DNA from: Acidobacteriota bacterium
Lineage (GTDB): Bacteria; Acidobacteriota; Vicinamibacteria; Vicinamibacterales; SCN-69-37
Assembly (NCBI GenBank): GCA_016716905.1
Contig: JADJUS010000014.1
Span: 148,836 to 212,835, forward strand
Reading direction: 5' to 3'
DNA length: 64,000 nucleotides
In this document: positions 51,079 to 59,807 of the stretch, piece after piece
Layout of the letters: every line of letters begins with the position of its first letter
Position numbering within the stretch: position 1 is the stretch's first letter
Notes under the pieces: model-generated
What the model was told of the DNA's origin: nothing
Seen by the model: only the letters and a program-made list of their open reading frames with translations
Databases searched by the model: none
Translations under genes and position numbers: made by a program

Positions 51079-51648
51079 CTAAAGCCCTCTCCTGGAACTC
51101 CGTGTCTCTGCGGACTCCTGTGATCCTGCGTGGTTCTGTTCTCGGCGACTCCCTGTGATCCAGCGTGTCGCGAGCAGGATAGGTCCGAGGATGAGGACCT
51201 CCGTAGAAACTGACCGCAGGTTGATCGCCAGGAAATCGTCGCGCCAGTAGCGACGGGATATCGGCCCGAACACTTCCCAACCCGTTTGCACGTGGGCGTC
51301 CGACAGCGGCCAGAAGGCCATGATGCCGATCGGCACAGAGGTGTCACTGCCGAGCGCGTCCAGCAACGGGTGCGACATCCAGGCCAGTGCCACCGCGAGC
51401 CAGATCATGAGCCGTGACGAGGCGACGGGCCAGCGCTGCCAGGCCGCAAACGTCGCCACGATCACAGCCGCTCCAACGCTGTGGGTCTCCATGCTGTGGC
51501 GGCCGATGAGCAGGTCCAGGTCGGGGGCAATGCCGATGGCAACGAGGATGGCGGTTTGCCGCAGTAGCGAACGCCGGTCCGCCGGCGCACCCGAGACGCC
51601 CCACCCCACGGCCAGCGCCGCCATTCCATGACCAAGCGGTGAAGGCAT
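51079..51648 (-). CDS. DUF457/YdjM-type membrane protein (metal-dependent hydrolase-like)
   Basis: 189 residues with four to five hydrophobic segments. MPSPLGHGMAALAVGWG, AIGIAPDLDLLIGRHSMETH (with Asp and His ligand-like residues) and AWMSHPLLDALGSDTSVPIG match the YdjM/DUF457 family annotated as predicted metal-dependent hydrolases. Function unknown. Its upstream region is a word-repeat tract, so the promoter is not obvious. Confidence 0.8.
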   Translation of the reverse strand: MPSPLGHGMAALAVGWGVSGAPADRRSLLRQTAILVAIGIAPDLDLLIGRHSMETHSVGAAVIVATFAAWQRWPVASSRLMIWLAVALAWMSHPLLDALGSDTSVPIGIMAFWPLSDAHVQTGWEVFGPISRRYWRDDFLAINLRSVSTEVLILGPILLATRWITGSRREQNHAGSQESAETRSSRRGL

Positions 51649-51652
51649 CGAA

Positions 51653-51780
51653 GTTCACGATACCCCGGACATTCCCCCATTCAGCCATTTCCGTTCCGGC
51701 ATTCCCCCATTCGCCCATTCCCACACTGCGCACACTTCGCCATTTCGGACATTTGTGACATTTCGCCATTTTCAGCGCAG
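51653..51780. repeat. CATTCCCCCATT word repeat
   Basis: The words cattcccccattc, gccatttc, ggacatttg and cgccatt recur at irregular spacing through 130 bases. No coding signal. It fills the first part of the 387 bases between the YdjM-like gene and recA; the rest holds the recA promoter region. Confidence 0.75.
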
Positions 51781-51942
51781 CCCCCATGACCCGACCTGTC
51801 ACGGCTGCCTGTAAGAATCTCCAACAGTCGGACGGACTCAAGGTGGCAAAATATGCAAGCCCGCGCCATAGAGGCGAAAGTCCGAGGTCCCATAACTGGT
51901 TGTTAGAATTAAGGATAGAGGCACACATTGTCGAATTTTCGC

Positions 51943-51971
51943 TTGACTCACCCCTGGCACACTTCTAGAAT
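51943..51971 (+). promoter_or_regulatory. Near-consensus sigma-70 promoter of recA
   Basis: TTGACT (51943-51948), a 17-base spacer and TAGAAT (51966-51971). Transcription should start near 51978, giving a ~58-base leader before the recA ATG at 52036. I see no clear LexA-type palindrome beside it. Confidence 0.78.
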
Positions 51972-52035
51972 GTCCTACGGCCCAGCCGTGGTCGCGTCGA
52001 TTGGCGGCGGCCCCGCGGGGAGGATGACTAAACCT

Positions 52036-53100
52036 ATGGCAGTAGCAGATCGCACAGAAAAAGAAGACCGGTCGGGGGATCGTGAGCGCACCAAGGCCGT
52101 GGAGCTGGCGGTGGGCCAGATTGAGAAGCAGTTCGGCAAGGGCTCGATCATGCGGTTGGGCGGAAAAGACTCGATTGCGCCCATTCCGGTGATTCCGACA
52201 GGCTCGATCAGTCTCGATTGGGCGCTGGGGGTGGGTGGCTTCCCCCGCGGCCGTGTCATCGAGATCTTCGGACCGGAGTCGTCGGGTAAGACGTCGCTGG
52301 CCTTGCACACCATTGCACAGGCGCAGAAGCTGGGTGGCGTGGCGGCATTCATCGATGCCGAACATGCCCTGGACGCGAAATACGCCCAGAAACTCGGTGT
52401 AGACCTCGAAAACCTGCTGGTCTCTCAGCCCGACAACGGTGAGCAGGCCCTGGAGATCACCGAGGTGCTCATCCGGTCAAACGGCGTGGACGTGGTGGTG
52501 GTGGACTCGGTTGCCGCCCTCGTGCCCCGGGCCGAAATCGAGGGTGAGATGGGCGATGCGCAGATCGGCCTGCAGGCCCGCCTGATGTCGCAGGCCCTGC
52601 GCAAGCTCACCGGCGCCGTCTCGAAGTCGAAGGTCTCGCTCATCTTCATCAACCAGTTGCGCGAGAAGATCGGCGTCATGTTCGGCAGTCCCGAGACCAC
52701 CACGGGCGGCCGCGCGTTGAAGTTCTACTCGTCAGTGCGCGTGGACATTCGCCGCATCGGTGCCATCAAGGACGGCGATGCCGTGATCGGCGGCCGCACA
52801 CGCGTGAAGGTGGTCAAGAACAAAGTGGCGCCGCCCTTCCGCGAGGCCGAGTTCGACGTGATGTACGGCGAGGGCATCTCGCGTGAAGGCGACCTGCTCG
52901 ACAAAGCCGTCGAACGCAACATCGTCGAGAAGTCGGGCACCTGGTTCTCCTACGGCGGCGAGCGCCTGGGTCAGGGCCGTGAAAACGCCAAGGCGTTCCT
53001 CAAGGCAAACCCCGTCACGACCGACGCGATCGAAGCGAAGTTGCGCGTGGAAATGGGCCTGGCGCTTAATCCCGTGGCCGTAGCCGACGCCGGCAAATAG
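52036..53100 (+). CDS. recA: Recombinase RecA
   Basis: 354 residues from the ATG at 52036 (MAVADRTEKEDRSG), with gggagg 13-19 bases upstream; an ATG at 52024 lacks a usable site. FGPESSGKTSLALHTIAQAQ (Walker A), VVVVDSVAALVPRAEIEGEM (Walker B), LMSQALRKLTGAVSKSKVSL, and GGRALKFYSSVRVDIRR with EKSGTWFSYGGERLGQGREN at the C-terminus. Catalyses strand exchange and SOS signalling. The C-terminal tail lacks the long acidic run of E. coli RecA. Confidence 0.98.
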   Translation: MAVADRTEKEDRSGDRERTKAVELAVGQIEKQFGKGSIMRLGGKDSIAPIPVIPTGSISLDWALGVGGFPRGRVIEIFGPESSGKTSLALHTIAQAQKLGGVAAFIDAEHALDAKYAQKLGVDLENLLVSQPDNGEQALEITEVLIRSNGVDVVVVDSVAALVPRAEIEGEMGDAQIGLQARLMSQALRKLTGAVSKSKVSLIFINQLREKIGVMFGSPETTTGGRALKFYSSVRVDIRRIGAIKDGDAVIGGRTRVKVVKNKVAPPFREAEFDVMYGEGISREGDLLDKAVERNIVEKSGTWFSYGGERLGQGRENAKAFLKANPVTTDAIEAKLRVEMGLALNPVAVADAGK

Positions 53101-53121
53101 GCCAGACCGGACGTAATTCCG

Positions 53122-53165
53122 CGGCTGGATCGCGCACAACGGTGCGTGGTCCAGCCGTTCTTTTT
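53122..53165 (+). terminator. Intrinsic terminator of recA
   Basis: Stem cggctggatcgcgcac with gtgcgtggtccagccg, loop aacg, followed by ttcttttt. Two G-U or mismatch positions occur in a long stem. Confidence 0.9.
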
Positions 53166-53208
53166 GCGTGGCTGTGATAAAGTTTTCAGGTTCCTGACGC
53201 GTCCTCGG

Positions 53209-53284
53209 GCCGAGGTAGCTCAGTTGGTAGAGCATACGACTGAAAATCGTAGTGTCGGCAGTTCAATTCTGCCCCTCGGCACCA
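53209..53284 (+). tRNA. tRNA-Phe (GAA)
   Basis: Acceptor gccgagg / cctcggc, then discriminator A and an encoded CCA. D-arm gctcagttggtagagc, anticodon stem tacga / tcgta with loop ctgaaaa (anticodon GAA at 53242-53244), and a T-arm with gttcaattc. All cloverleaf parts are in place. Confidence 0.97.
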
Positions 53285-53323
53285 TCTTTAAGACACCAGC
53301 GAAACACCCATGACTTGGTAGCG

Positions 53324-53857
53324 TCAGGCGGCGGGCCTGCGCAGCGCGACGACCCCAAGCCCGAGAAGCAGCACCATGAGAAGAGCCAGGCTCTGCCCGC
53401 CCATCACCGGGACCGGCGCCGGATACTCAAAGGTGATGAGTGCGTTGTACAGGTCCGCGCCTCCAGGGGCCAGATCATCGAAGCGCACCCGAAGCCGGTA
53501 ACTGTTCAACGCCGAGGGCAGTTGCTCCAGTGTGACGGTACCGCGTCCGCTCCAGGTCACCCCGAAGTTCGTCGCCGTTTGAGGGATCGCCGGCGTGACA
53601 CCTCCGAACACGTCCGACAGGCAGTTGCAGAAGCCCGACAGCCCCGTCGGCACCCAGGAGGCGCCGTTGAGGAGTGTTTCCTGTGGTGGGCTGTACTGCA
53701 GGTGGTGCCACTGGGCGGTGTTGCCGGAAAGAAGGAGATCACTCAACCCGTCGATGTTGACAATCACCCGAACGCTTCCGGTCTCTGCCAGGACAGGCGA
53801 GGACGAGAAAACGAGAAGTGCTCCAACCAAGAGGACACCGGCAGCTCGTGGTCGCAT
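53324..53857 (-). CDS. Secreted protein with a possible C-terminal sorting signal (VPxxG/IPTL-like)
   Basis: The ATG at 53857 (MRPRAAGVLLVGALLVFSSS) is preceded by ggaggg and begins a signal peptide cleaved near VLAE. 177 residues. After a beta-rich ectodomain (SVRVIVNIDGLSDLLLSGNT, WSGRGTVTLEQL, LRVRFDDLAPGGADLYNALI), the C-terminus is PVPVMGGQSLALLMVLLLGL followed by GVVALRRPAA: a short V-P motif, one span and an Arg cluster. This has the tripartite layout of IPTL/PEP-CTERM proteins cut by exosortases, although the exact motif is not canonical. An exosortase-like gene lies at 59807. Its own function is not recognised. Confidence 0.6.
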   Translation of the reverse strand: MRPRAAGVLLVGALLVFSSSPVLAETGSVRVIVNIDGLSDLLLSGNTAQWHHLQYSPPQETLLNGASWVPTGLSGFCNCLSDVFGGVTPAIPQTATNFGVTWSGRGTVTLEQLPSALNSYRLRVRFDDLAPGGADLYNALITFEYPAPVPVMGGQSLALLMVLLLGLGVVALRRPAA

Positions 53858-54056
53858 AAGACCCTCCGGGCCGGTCAGATGCAAGAGATGCGCCGATAAG
53901 ATGATCGACAGTGTCTCCGGATAGACGCGGCTCGACGGGCGAGCCTGCTGCCTTTTCCGCATCCAGCGACGGATTTCCCGCGGAGGCTTCCCCTCCCCCC
54001 CGGCCGATCTGCGTTGTGAGACACTTGGACCCATTCACGCGACAGAGGAGGTTGTG

Positions 54057-56219
54057 ATGCGAGTGTCGAAGGCCGTTGGCCTGAGCGCGTCCCTGGCAGC
54101 GCTGTGGGCGCTCCGCGTCCTGGCAACATCGGCAGCGGGTCCCCTTCAGCAAGATCAGCGATTCGCGTCCAGCTCTGGAGTCACGCTGGTTGAGGTCGTC
54201 GCGTACGTCTCGGACAGGAACGGCCGGCCCATCAGCGGCCTGACGCGCGAAGATTTCGCGCTTGAGGAGGACGGCGTTCGCCAGGACATCACCCACTTCT
54301 CACTCGTCGAACTGCCCCGCCATTCGGTAAGCGCCGCTCAGACGCCAGCGCCGTCGGCAGCGTCGGCGGCAGCGCCAGTCGTTGAGACCGCTCCCGCTGG
54401 CAATCAGAATGGCAGCGGACGGTCCTATGTGATCGTCCTTGATGCTCAACATGTCGATCCCCTGCGCACGGGCAGCGTCAAGCAACAGGCGAAGAAGTTC
54501 ATCAATACCTACGTTGAAGCGGGCGATGCGGTCGCCGTGGTGACAGTCGGAGGGCCAGGGAATCAATCATTCACCAGCGACAAGGCCCGGTTGATCAGAG
54601 CCGTCGAGATGTTTGTGGGAAGCAAGAGTCGCTCTGCAGCGCTGAACAAGATCGAAACGGTGATGCGTGCCGCCGATGACGGTCCTCCCAGGGACTACGA
54701 GACCGCGACCAAGGCCGCCGATGCGCGCACCTTGTTCGACAGCATTCGCACGATCTGCAGCAGCTTTGGTGCGGTCCTGGGTCGACGACGGTCGATTATT
54801 CTGTTTTCGGAAGGCATCGAACTCGACATGACCGACATGATTGGCGCCACTGCCGCCAATGGCGGTGCCCCACAGAGCGCATCAACCCTCGCGTCAAGCT
54901 ACGCCGCGGAGCTTTTGCTGTCGCAACGCGCCATGTACGACTCGGCCCGGAAGAACAATGTTTCCCTTTACACGGTTGACCCGCGCGGAACGAGTATCGG
55001 CGAAGACAACATGATGCGGGCTGCCGGACCGCCTGCGGGGCCTTCGGGTCGCGGCACCAACAGCGCGACTCCTCCGCCAACGAGGGACTTTCAGCAGGAG
55101 GTGCATCGCAGCCAGGGAACGTTGCGGAACTTCGCAGACCAGACAGGCGGCTTCGCGGTGGTCAATTCCACCGATTTCGATCGCGGCTTCAATCGCATTG
55201 TCGATGCGAACAGCACGTACTACGTGCTTGGATACTCTCCGAAGAATCCGGTCACCAATGAACGCTATCGGAAGATTTCCGTTCGGGTGAGCCGCCCTGG
55301 CGTGTCGGTGTCTGCGAGGCCGGGCTACTTTCCAGCAGGCCCAGAGCCCCCATCAGCGAGCGCGCCGCCGGTCACGCTGAATCTCAAGGGCGCCAGTCCC
55401 TGGATGCAGACGTTGCTCGTAAGCGCGCTGCCCATCCCCGGCCTCGGGATTCACATCGCCGGCACGCCGATCGGACACCGCGGTCAGGATCAGGTGGTGG
55501 CTGTTGTGGTCGAACTGCAGTCGGCTGATTTCCGTTTCACGGAGGACGGCGACTTCATCAGGAACGACATCGAAGTGGGATTCGTCGCCGTGGATTCGGA
55601 CGGGAAGATTCGCGCCGGAAGGGCATCAACCGGCACCCTCCGCCTTCCAAAGACCGAGCGCGCCGCAGTGTCTGGCGGACTGCGCTATGTCCTGGAGATC
55701 CCTCTCCCGAACCAGAGTTACCAGATACGCGTGGGGGCGATCGAGTCCAGCGGGGGCACTGCAGGTTCGGCCGTGCTTGACCTCGACTTGACGTCCTCGC
55801 GCGATTCCATGGCTCCCGCAGGCATTGTCGTCGGTGTCTACGGTGACAGCGTGCCCACCGCCGGCGAGTATCCCGTGATGAAGTCCCTGCTCACCGCGGT
55901 GCCAACGGCATCTCGACGTTTCAGTGCCGATCAGCGGTTAGCTGTCTACGTGCCGTTCCGTGGCCCCCTGCCGAAGCAGGGGCCGCCGGCCGCGGTGATC
56001 GTGACGGTCCGCCGCCCGGATGGAACCGTCGTATTCAACAGCCCGGCCACCCTGGCGAAGTCTGGCAACGCCCTCGGGACGAGCGTCCACGGAACGGTAA
56101 TCGACCTGCCGCTGACTGGACTGGCGCCCGGCCACTACTCGCTGGGCGTAGAAGTGGTCAACGGCGGCAAGGCCGAGGGGATCGCCCCGATATCGTTCGA
56201 AGTCTCAGCGCGCCGCTGA
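54057..56219 (+). CDS. VWFA-related acidobacterial-type secreted protein
   Basis: 720 residues, with aggagg five bases before the ATG at 54057. Signal peptide MRVSKAVGLSASLAALWALR and onwards. The N-terminal region (SGVTLVEVVAYVSDRNGRPI, DFALEEDGVRQDITHFSLVE) is the Acidobacterial VWFA-related repeat; the VWA fold follows (YVIVLDAQHVDPLRTG). The classic D-x-S-x-S metal site is DAQHVD here, so ion binding is doubtful. Later segments are an immunoglobulin-like domain and a GYFPAGPEPP linker. Function unknown; possibly surface adhesion or sensing. Confidence 0.85.
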   Translation: MRVSKAVGLSASLAALWALRVLATSAAGPLQQDQRFASSSGVTLVEVVAYVSDRNGRPISGLTREDFALEEDGVRQDITHFSLVELPRHSVSAAQTPAPSAASAAAPVVETAPAGNQNGSGRSYVIVLDAQHVDPLRTGSVKQQAKKFINTYVEAGDAVAVVTVGGPGNQSFTSDKARLIRAVEMFVGSKSRSAALNKIETVMRAADDGPPRDYETATKAADARTLFDSIRTICSSFGAVLGRRRSIILFSEGIELDMTDMIGATAANGGAPQSASTLASSYAAELLLSQRAMYDSARKNNVSLYTVDPRGTSIGEDNMMRAAGPPAGPSGRGTNSATPPPTRDFQQEVHRSQGTLRNFADQTGGFAVVNSTDFDRGFNRIVDANSTYYVLGYSPKNPVTNERYRKISVRVSRPGVSVSARPGYFPAGPEPPSASAPPVTLNLKGASPWMQTLLVSALPIPGLGIHIAGTPIGHRGQDQVVAVVVELQSADFRFTEDGDFIRNDIEVGFVAVDSDGKIRAGRASTGTLRLPKTERAAVSGGLRYVLEIPLPNQSYQIRVGAIESSGGTAGSAVLDLDLTSSRDSMAPAGIVVGVYGDSVPTAGEYPVMKSLLTAVPTASRRFSADQRLAVYVPFRGPLPKQGPPAAVIVTVRRPDGTVVFNSPATLAKSGNALGTSVHGTVIDLPLTGLAPGHYSLGVEVVNGGKAEGIAPISFEVSARR

Positions 56220-56227
56220 GAGGCGAT

Positions 56228-57028
56228 TCATCGCGCGCCAAACCTGTAATTGAGCCCAAACCGGAACAGAGCCCCCTTCACGGCCTGTTCGCTCACTGTG
56301 AAGATCGCCGGAAACGCGGGATCTCGAATGCCGCGTACGTTCATGGTACCGAGGTCAACGTGGAGGTAATCAGCCTTCGCACTCCAGGCCGCGCCCAGGG
56401 CGACCTCGGTTCCGCCGCCAATCGTCCAGCCCATGCGTGACTCGGTAGCGGAACCTGGATACTGCACCGACTGCACTCCATTCAGTGAAAAGAACCGGAG
56501 GTTCGTGTCCGCCTGCGCCTCGCCGTACGCCAGCCCACCTGTCACGAAGAGCAGCCACCGGCTCGCCGGCGTGATTCCAAGCCGGCCCCGTGCCGTGCCC
56601 ACCCGCTTCAGTTCCAGGCGTTCCTCGTAGCCGTACCCGGTGATGAACGGAGGGGACAGGGGCGCGCGGATCGAGATGTCGCCTTCAATTTGCGCAAACG
56701 AAAGATCAGCCTCGACGCCACTGACCACGCGGCCCCGTTGGGAATTCCATCCAAGCTGGCCACCGCCGAACATTCCGTCAACCCGCTTCGCGTAATCTGC
56801 GGGCACGGCCGGCGGGTGCGGTCCATCAGCAAGCGCTGTGTCGTTCCATTCGATCCTGCTGGCTGGTGTGCCGCGACCCTGGCCGCCGCTTGCTCCAAGG
56901 TACACACCTGTCCATGTAGACGACGGAGCGCGATTCAAGGCTGGGGCCTGGGCCTGGGCCTCAGCCGCCGGGAAGAAGATCGAGCACACCGATACGACGA
57001 CGCCGAGCCGCGCACAGAATCGGAACAT
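56228..57028 (-). CDS. Outer-membrane beta-barrel protein (Omp25/RopB-like)
   Basis: The ATG at 57028 is chosen for the aagggagg site just upstream and the signal peptide MFRFCARLGVVVSVCSIFFP ending near AQAQ. 266 residues. Strands: TWTGVYLGASGGQGRG, YAKRVDGMFGGGQLGWNSQR and RGRLGITPASRWLLFVTGGL, and GALFRFGLNYRFGAR at the C-terminus. These are the Omp25-type pattern with aromatic-ended strands. The divergent ADOP permease starts 224 bases away; that gap shows no other gene. Confidence 0.82.
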   Translation of the reverse strand: MFRFCARLGVVVSVCSIFFPAAEAQAQAPALNRAPSSTWTGVYLGASGGQGRGTPASRIEWNDTALADGPHPPAVPADYAKRVDGMFGGGQLGWNSQRGRVVSGVEADLSFAQIEGDISIRAPLSPPFITGYGYEERLELKRVGTARGRLGITPASRWLLFVTGGLAYGEAQADTNLRFFSLNGVQSVQYPGSATESRMGWTIGGGTEVALGAAWSAKADYLHVDLGTMNVRGIRDPAFPAIFTVSEQAVKGALFRFGLNYRFGAR

Positions 57029-57252
57029 ACGGCCTCCCTTGCTGTCCTCTGAGGCTAACACCGCCGGTCGGGTGGACGCCAGCGACGCCGGGCCAGATTC
57101 AGAGAGATTTTTGCGGCCCTCCGCGACAAGACGCTCTTCGTCCGCGGCGACGGCCCGGTACGCTACGGCGAGACTTGGCATCATCACCGACGGCATGCGC
57201 GCGGGGCGGTGAGGCCCTTGCCCGGCTATCGCGGCCGGCCCAAGATACCAAC

Positions 57253-59721
57253 ATGCGATCACTCCTTCGCCGCGCTCTCCGCAATCCCGGCGTCAGTGTC
57301 GCCGTGATGAGCATGACGGCCATTGGCATCGCCCTGGGAACGCTTGGCGTCGCGGTGTTCGACGCGCTGCACTGGCGCCCTCTCCCCTTCCTGGACCCGT
57401 CAAGCGCGGTCGTGCTCTACTCGCGGCACGAGAGCCTTCGCCAGGTGCGGCCGCAGGTGAACTGGTCGTACGCTCGAGCACAGTTTGTCAGTGAGCGCGC
57501 CACCACCGTTGATCTCGCAGGGCCGTGGCGCCCGGCCGCGTTCACGCTGACGGGTCAGATTCCTCCCACCGTGATCAACGGGGAATTCGTCTCCGCTGGC
57601 TATTTCGAATTGCTCGGGGCTCAACCGGCTGCCGGACGGCACTTCTATCGCACAGGACGTGCAGCCACTGAGTCCGACGCCACCGTCGTCGTCAGTGACA
57701 CATTCCGCGCACGCCGGCAACTCGGCGCCGACCCGCTCACTATCGGCAGCACCCTGCAACTCAACGGGCACGAGTTGACGGTCATCGGCATCATGCCTGA
57801 AGGCTTTCAGGGAATCACCGGAACCGCAGAAGTCTGGCTGCCGATATCGGTGGCTCCCCAGCTGACCTACCCGGAATTCCTGACTACCAACCAGGACTTC
57901 ATCACGTTGCTTGCCCGCCGCAAGGCCGGAGTCACGACCGACGCCGCGTCGCGGGAAGTGGCGCTCCTGGCGGCCGACGCCTACCGCGCATTCCCGTCCG
58001 ACGACGTGAGCGGTGCGGTCACGATCGGCGGAGCCGCCGTGCCGCTGAGCGAGGTGCGGGCGCGACCAGAAGGCCGTCGAGCCGCCCGACTGGTGCTGGC
58101 GGGAAGCGTGATGCTCTTTCTGCTGGCGATGGCCAATCTCGCCGCCTTGCATATGAGCCGTTCAATCTCGCGGCGACGGGAAGCCGCGGTCAATCTGGCC
58201 ATGGGTGCATCACCCGCCGGGCTCTGGCTGATCCTCGCTCGCGATTGGACCCCGCCCGTCGTCTCCGGCGCCCTGATCGCGCTGGCGACACTGGGCGCGT
58301 GGATGAGGACGATGGACGCGTTCGATCCGCTCGGCGGCCTGGGGCGCAATGTCATTGGTACGTTCAGTGCCGTCGTGTTCGACGGCCGTTTCGTGGCGTG
58401 GTGGGGACTTGCCACGGCGCTGGCGCTCGCCCTGTCCATCGCGCTGCCGGCCATCTGGGCGGCACGACGCACGACACTTGGAGACTTGCGTGCGGGATCG
58501 CGTGGCTCGGTGAGCTCTGGCCTCTCGCTCCGGCGGCCCGGCACGCCGGCCGTCATCCTCGGCGTTGAGGCCGCGCTGGCCGTTGTGCTCGTCATTGCCG
58601 CCGCTCAACTGCTCGAGAGTTATCGCCGGATGCAGGCCACTTCGGTCGGCGTCGATGACTCGCACGTGCTGACCTTTGAGGTACAGCCTTCTGAACGCGC
58701 GGTGCCGCCAGCCGCCGCGGCCGCGTTCGTTGACCGAGTACTCGAATCGGTGCGGACCGTCCCGGGAGTCGTGTCGGCCAGCGTCGACGGCGGTGCGCCG
58801 CTGGTCGGCAGCGCGAACACGACACTTCACATCGTTGGCCAGCCGACCGATCCCGTCGCCGGCCCGCCGATGGTGCTGCGGCACTACGTAGGCCCCGAGC
58901 ACTTCTCAACTCTGGGCGTCCCGCTACGTCAGGGACGGTCGTTTACCTACGCCGACCGTCAGGGGGCGCCTGCGGTGGTCGTCATCAGCGAGAGTGCCGC
59001 ACGCCAGTATTTTCCTGACGGCGACGCGATCGGCCAGCGTGTGTGGTTCGGTGGTAGCACGCTGACCAGTCCTGACTCGGCCGGCGAAATCATCGGCGTC
59101 GTGGGCGACGTCAAGTACGCGCCGCTCCTTGGCGAGCGCACGACCGCCAGCTTCTACACCCCGTACCGTCAGTTCACGTACGGGTGGCGAGTGTATTTCG
59201 TGAAGGTGGCCGGCGATCCGATGGCTCTCGCGCAGGCCATCACGGCATCGGTCGGCCGCGTGGCGCCGGAGTGGCCGCTGCTCCACGTTCGCCCGCTTGA
59301 TGATCTGATCGCGTCATCGTCGAGCGTGTCGCGGCGCGCGGCGCTCGGAACGGGTGCCCTGGCCGCCCTTGGTCTGCTGCTTGCGGCCAGCGGCATCTGG
59401 GCGGTAGTGTCCCACTCTGTGTCCCAACGGACGCGCGAAATGGCAATCCGAATGGCGCATGGCGCCACCACAGGTCGCATCATGAGGCTCACCCTCTCCG
59501 GCGGCTTGGCCTGGCCGTTGGCTGGATTGCTCGTCGGACTCCTGGCGAGTGTGGCCTTCTCCGAAGCATTGCGATCGCTGTTGTACGGCGTCACACCAGG
59601 GGCCCCCGCGCTCGTGCTTGCCGGCGGATGCGCATTCACGCTCATTGCCACGGCCGCCTGTCTCGCGCCTGCGTGGCGTGCGGCGCGGGTCAATCCAATC
59701 GACGCCTTGCGGGCAGACTGA
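57253..59721 (+). CDS. ADOP-type FtsX/MacB permease
   Basis: 822 residues from the ATG at 57253 (MRSLLRRALRNPGVSVAVMS). Structure: one N-terminal span, a large MacB-type periplasmic domain (~50-290), three FtsX spans (RLVLAGSVMLFLLAMANLAA region), a second periplasmic domain (MQATSVGVDDSHVLTFEVQP), then three or four spans ending AARVNPIDALRAD. There is no ATP-binding gene next to it; this orphan duplicated permease is a hallmark of Acidobacteria. Its role (export or lipid handling) is not established. Confidence 0.92.
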   Translation: MRSLLRRALRNPGVSVAVMSMTAIGIALGTLGVAVFDALHWRPLPFLDPSSAVVLYSRHESLRQVRPQVNWSYARAQFVSERATTVDLAGPWRPAAFTLTGQIPPTVINGEFVSAGYFELLGAQPAAGRHFYRTGRAATESDATVVVSDTFRARRQLGADPLTIGSTLQLNGHELTVIGIMPEGFQGITGTAEVWLPISVAPQLTYPEFLTTNQDFITLLARRKAGVTTDAASREVALLAADAYRAFPSDDVSGAVTIGGAAVPLSEVRARPEGRRAARLVLAGSVMLFLLAMANLAALHMSRSISRRREAAVNLAMGASPAGLWLILARDWTPPVVSGALIALATLGAWMRTMDAFDPLGGLGRNVIGTFSAVVFDGRFVAWWGLATALALALSIALPAIWAARRTTLGDLRAGSRGSVSSGLSLRRPGTPAVILGVEAALAVVLVIAAAQLLESYRRMQATSVGVDDSHVLTFEVQPSERAVPPAAAAAFVDRVLESVRTVPGVVSASVDGGAPLVGSANTTLHIVGQPTDPVAGPPMVLRHYVGPEHFSTLGVPLRQGRSFTYADRQGAPAVVVISESAARQYFPDGDAIGQRVWFGGSTLTSPDSAGEIIGVVGDVKYAPLLGERTTASFYTPYRQFTYGWRVYFVKVAGDPMALAQAITASVGRVAPEWPLLHVRPLDDLIASSSSVSRRAALGTGALAALGLLLAASGIWAVVSHSVSQRTREMAIRMAHGATTGRIMRLTLSGGLAWPLAGLLVGLLASVAFSEALRSLLYGVTPGAPALVLAGGCAFTLIATAACLAPAWRAARVNPIDALRAD

Positions 59722-59743
59722 CGCCCGCGAGAAACGACACGCG

Positions 59744-59807
59744 TGTAGCCGGATCTGAAGACCAGGCCTCCTTCCGGATGGAGACCGGACCTTCAGGTCC
59801 GGCTACA
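59744..59807. repeat. 64-base inverted-repeat element with TGTAGC ends
   Basis: Left arm 59744-59760 (tgtagccggatctgaag) and right arm 59791-59807 (cttcaggtccggctaca) pair at 16 of 17 positions. The right arm also folds as ccggacct / aggtccgg. The last bases form the ATG region of the exosortase-like gene at 59807. Confidence 0.85.

Noticed and set aside
53122..53165. Riboswitch or other structured RNA after recA
   Set aside because: The long stem with a following T run is simply explained as an intrinsic terminator.
57400..58152. A 250-residue minus-strand open frame inside the ADOP permease
   Set aside because: No motifs, shadow composition, and the permease frame is unambiguous.
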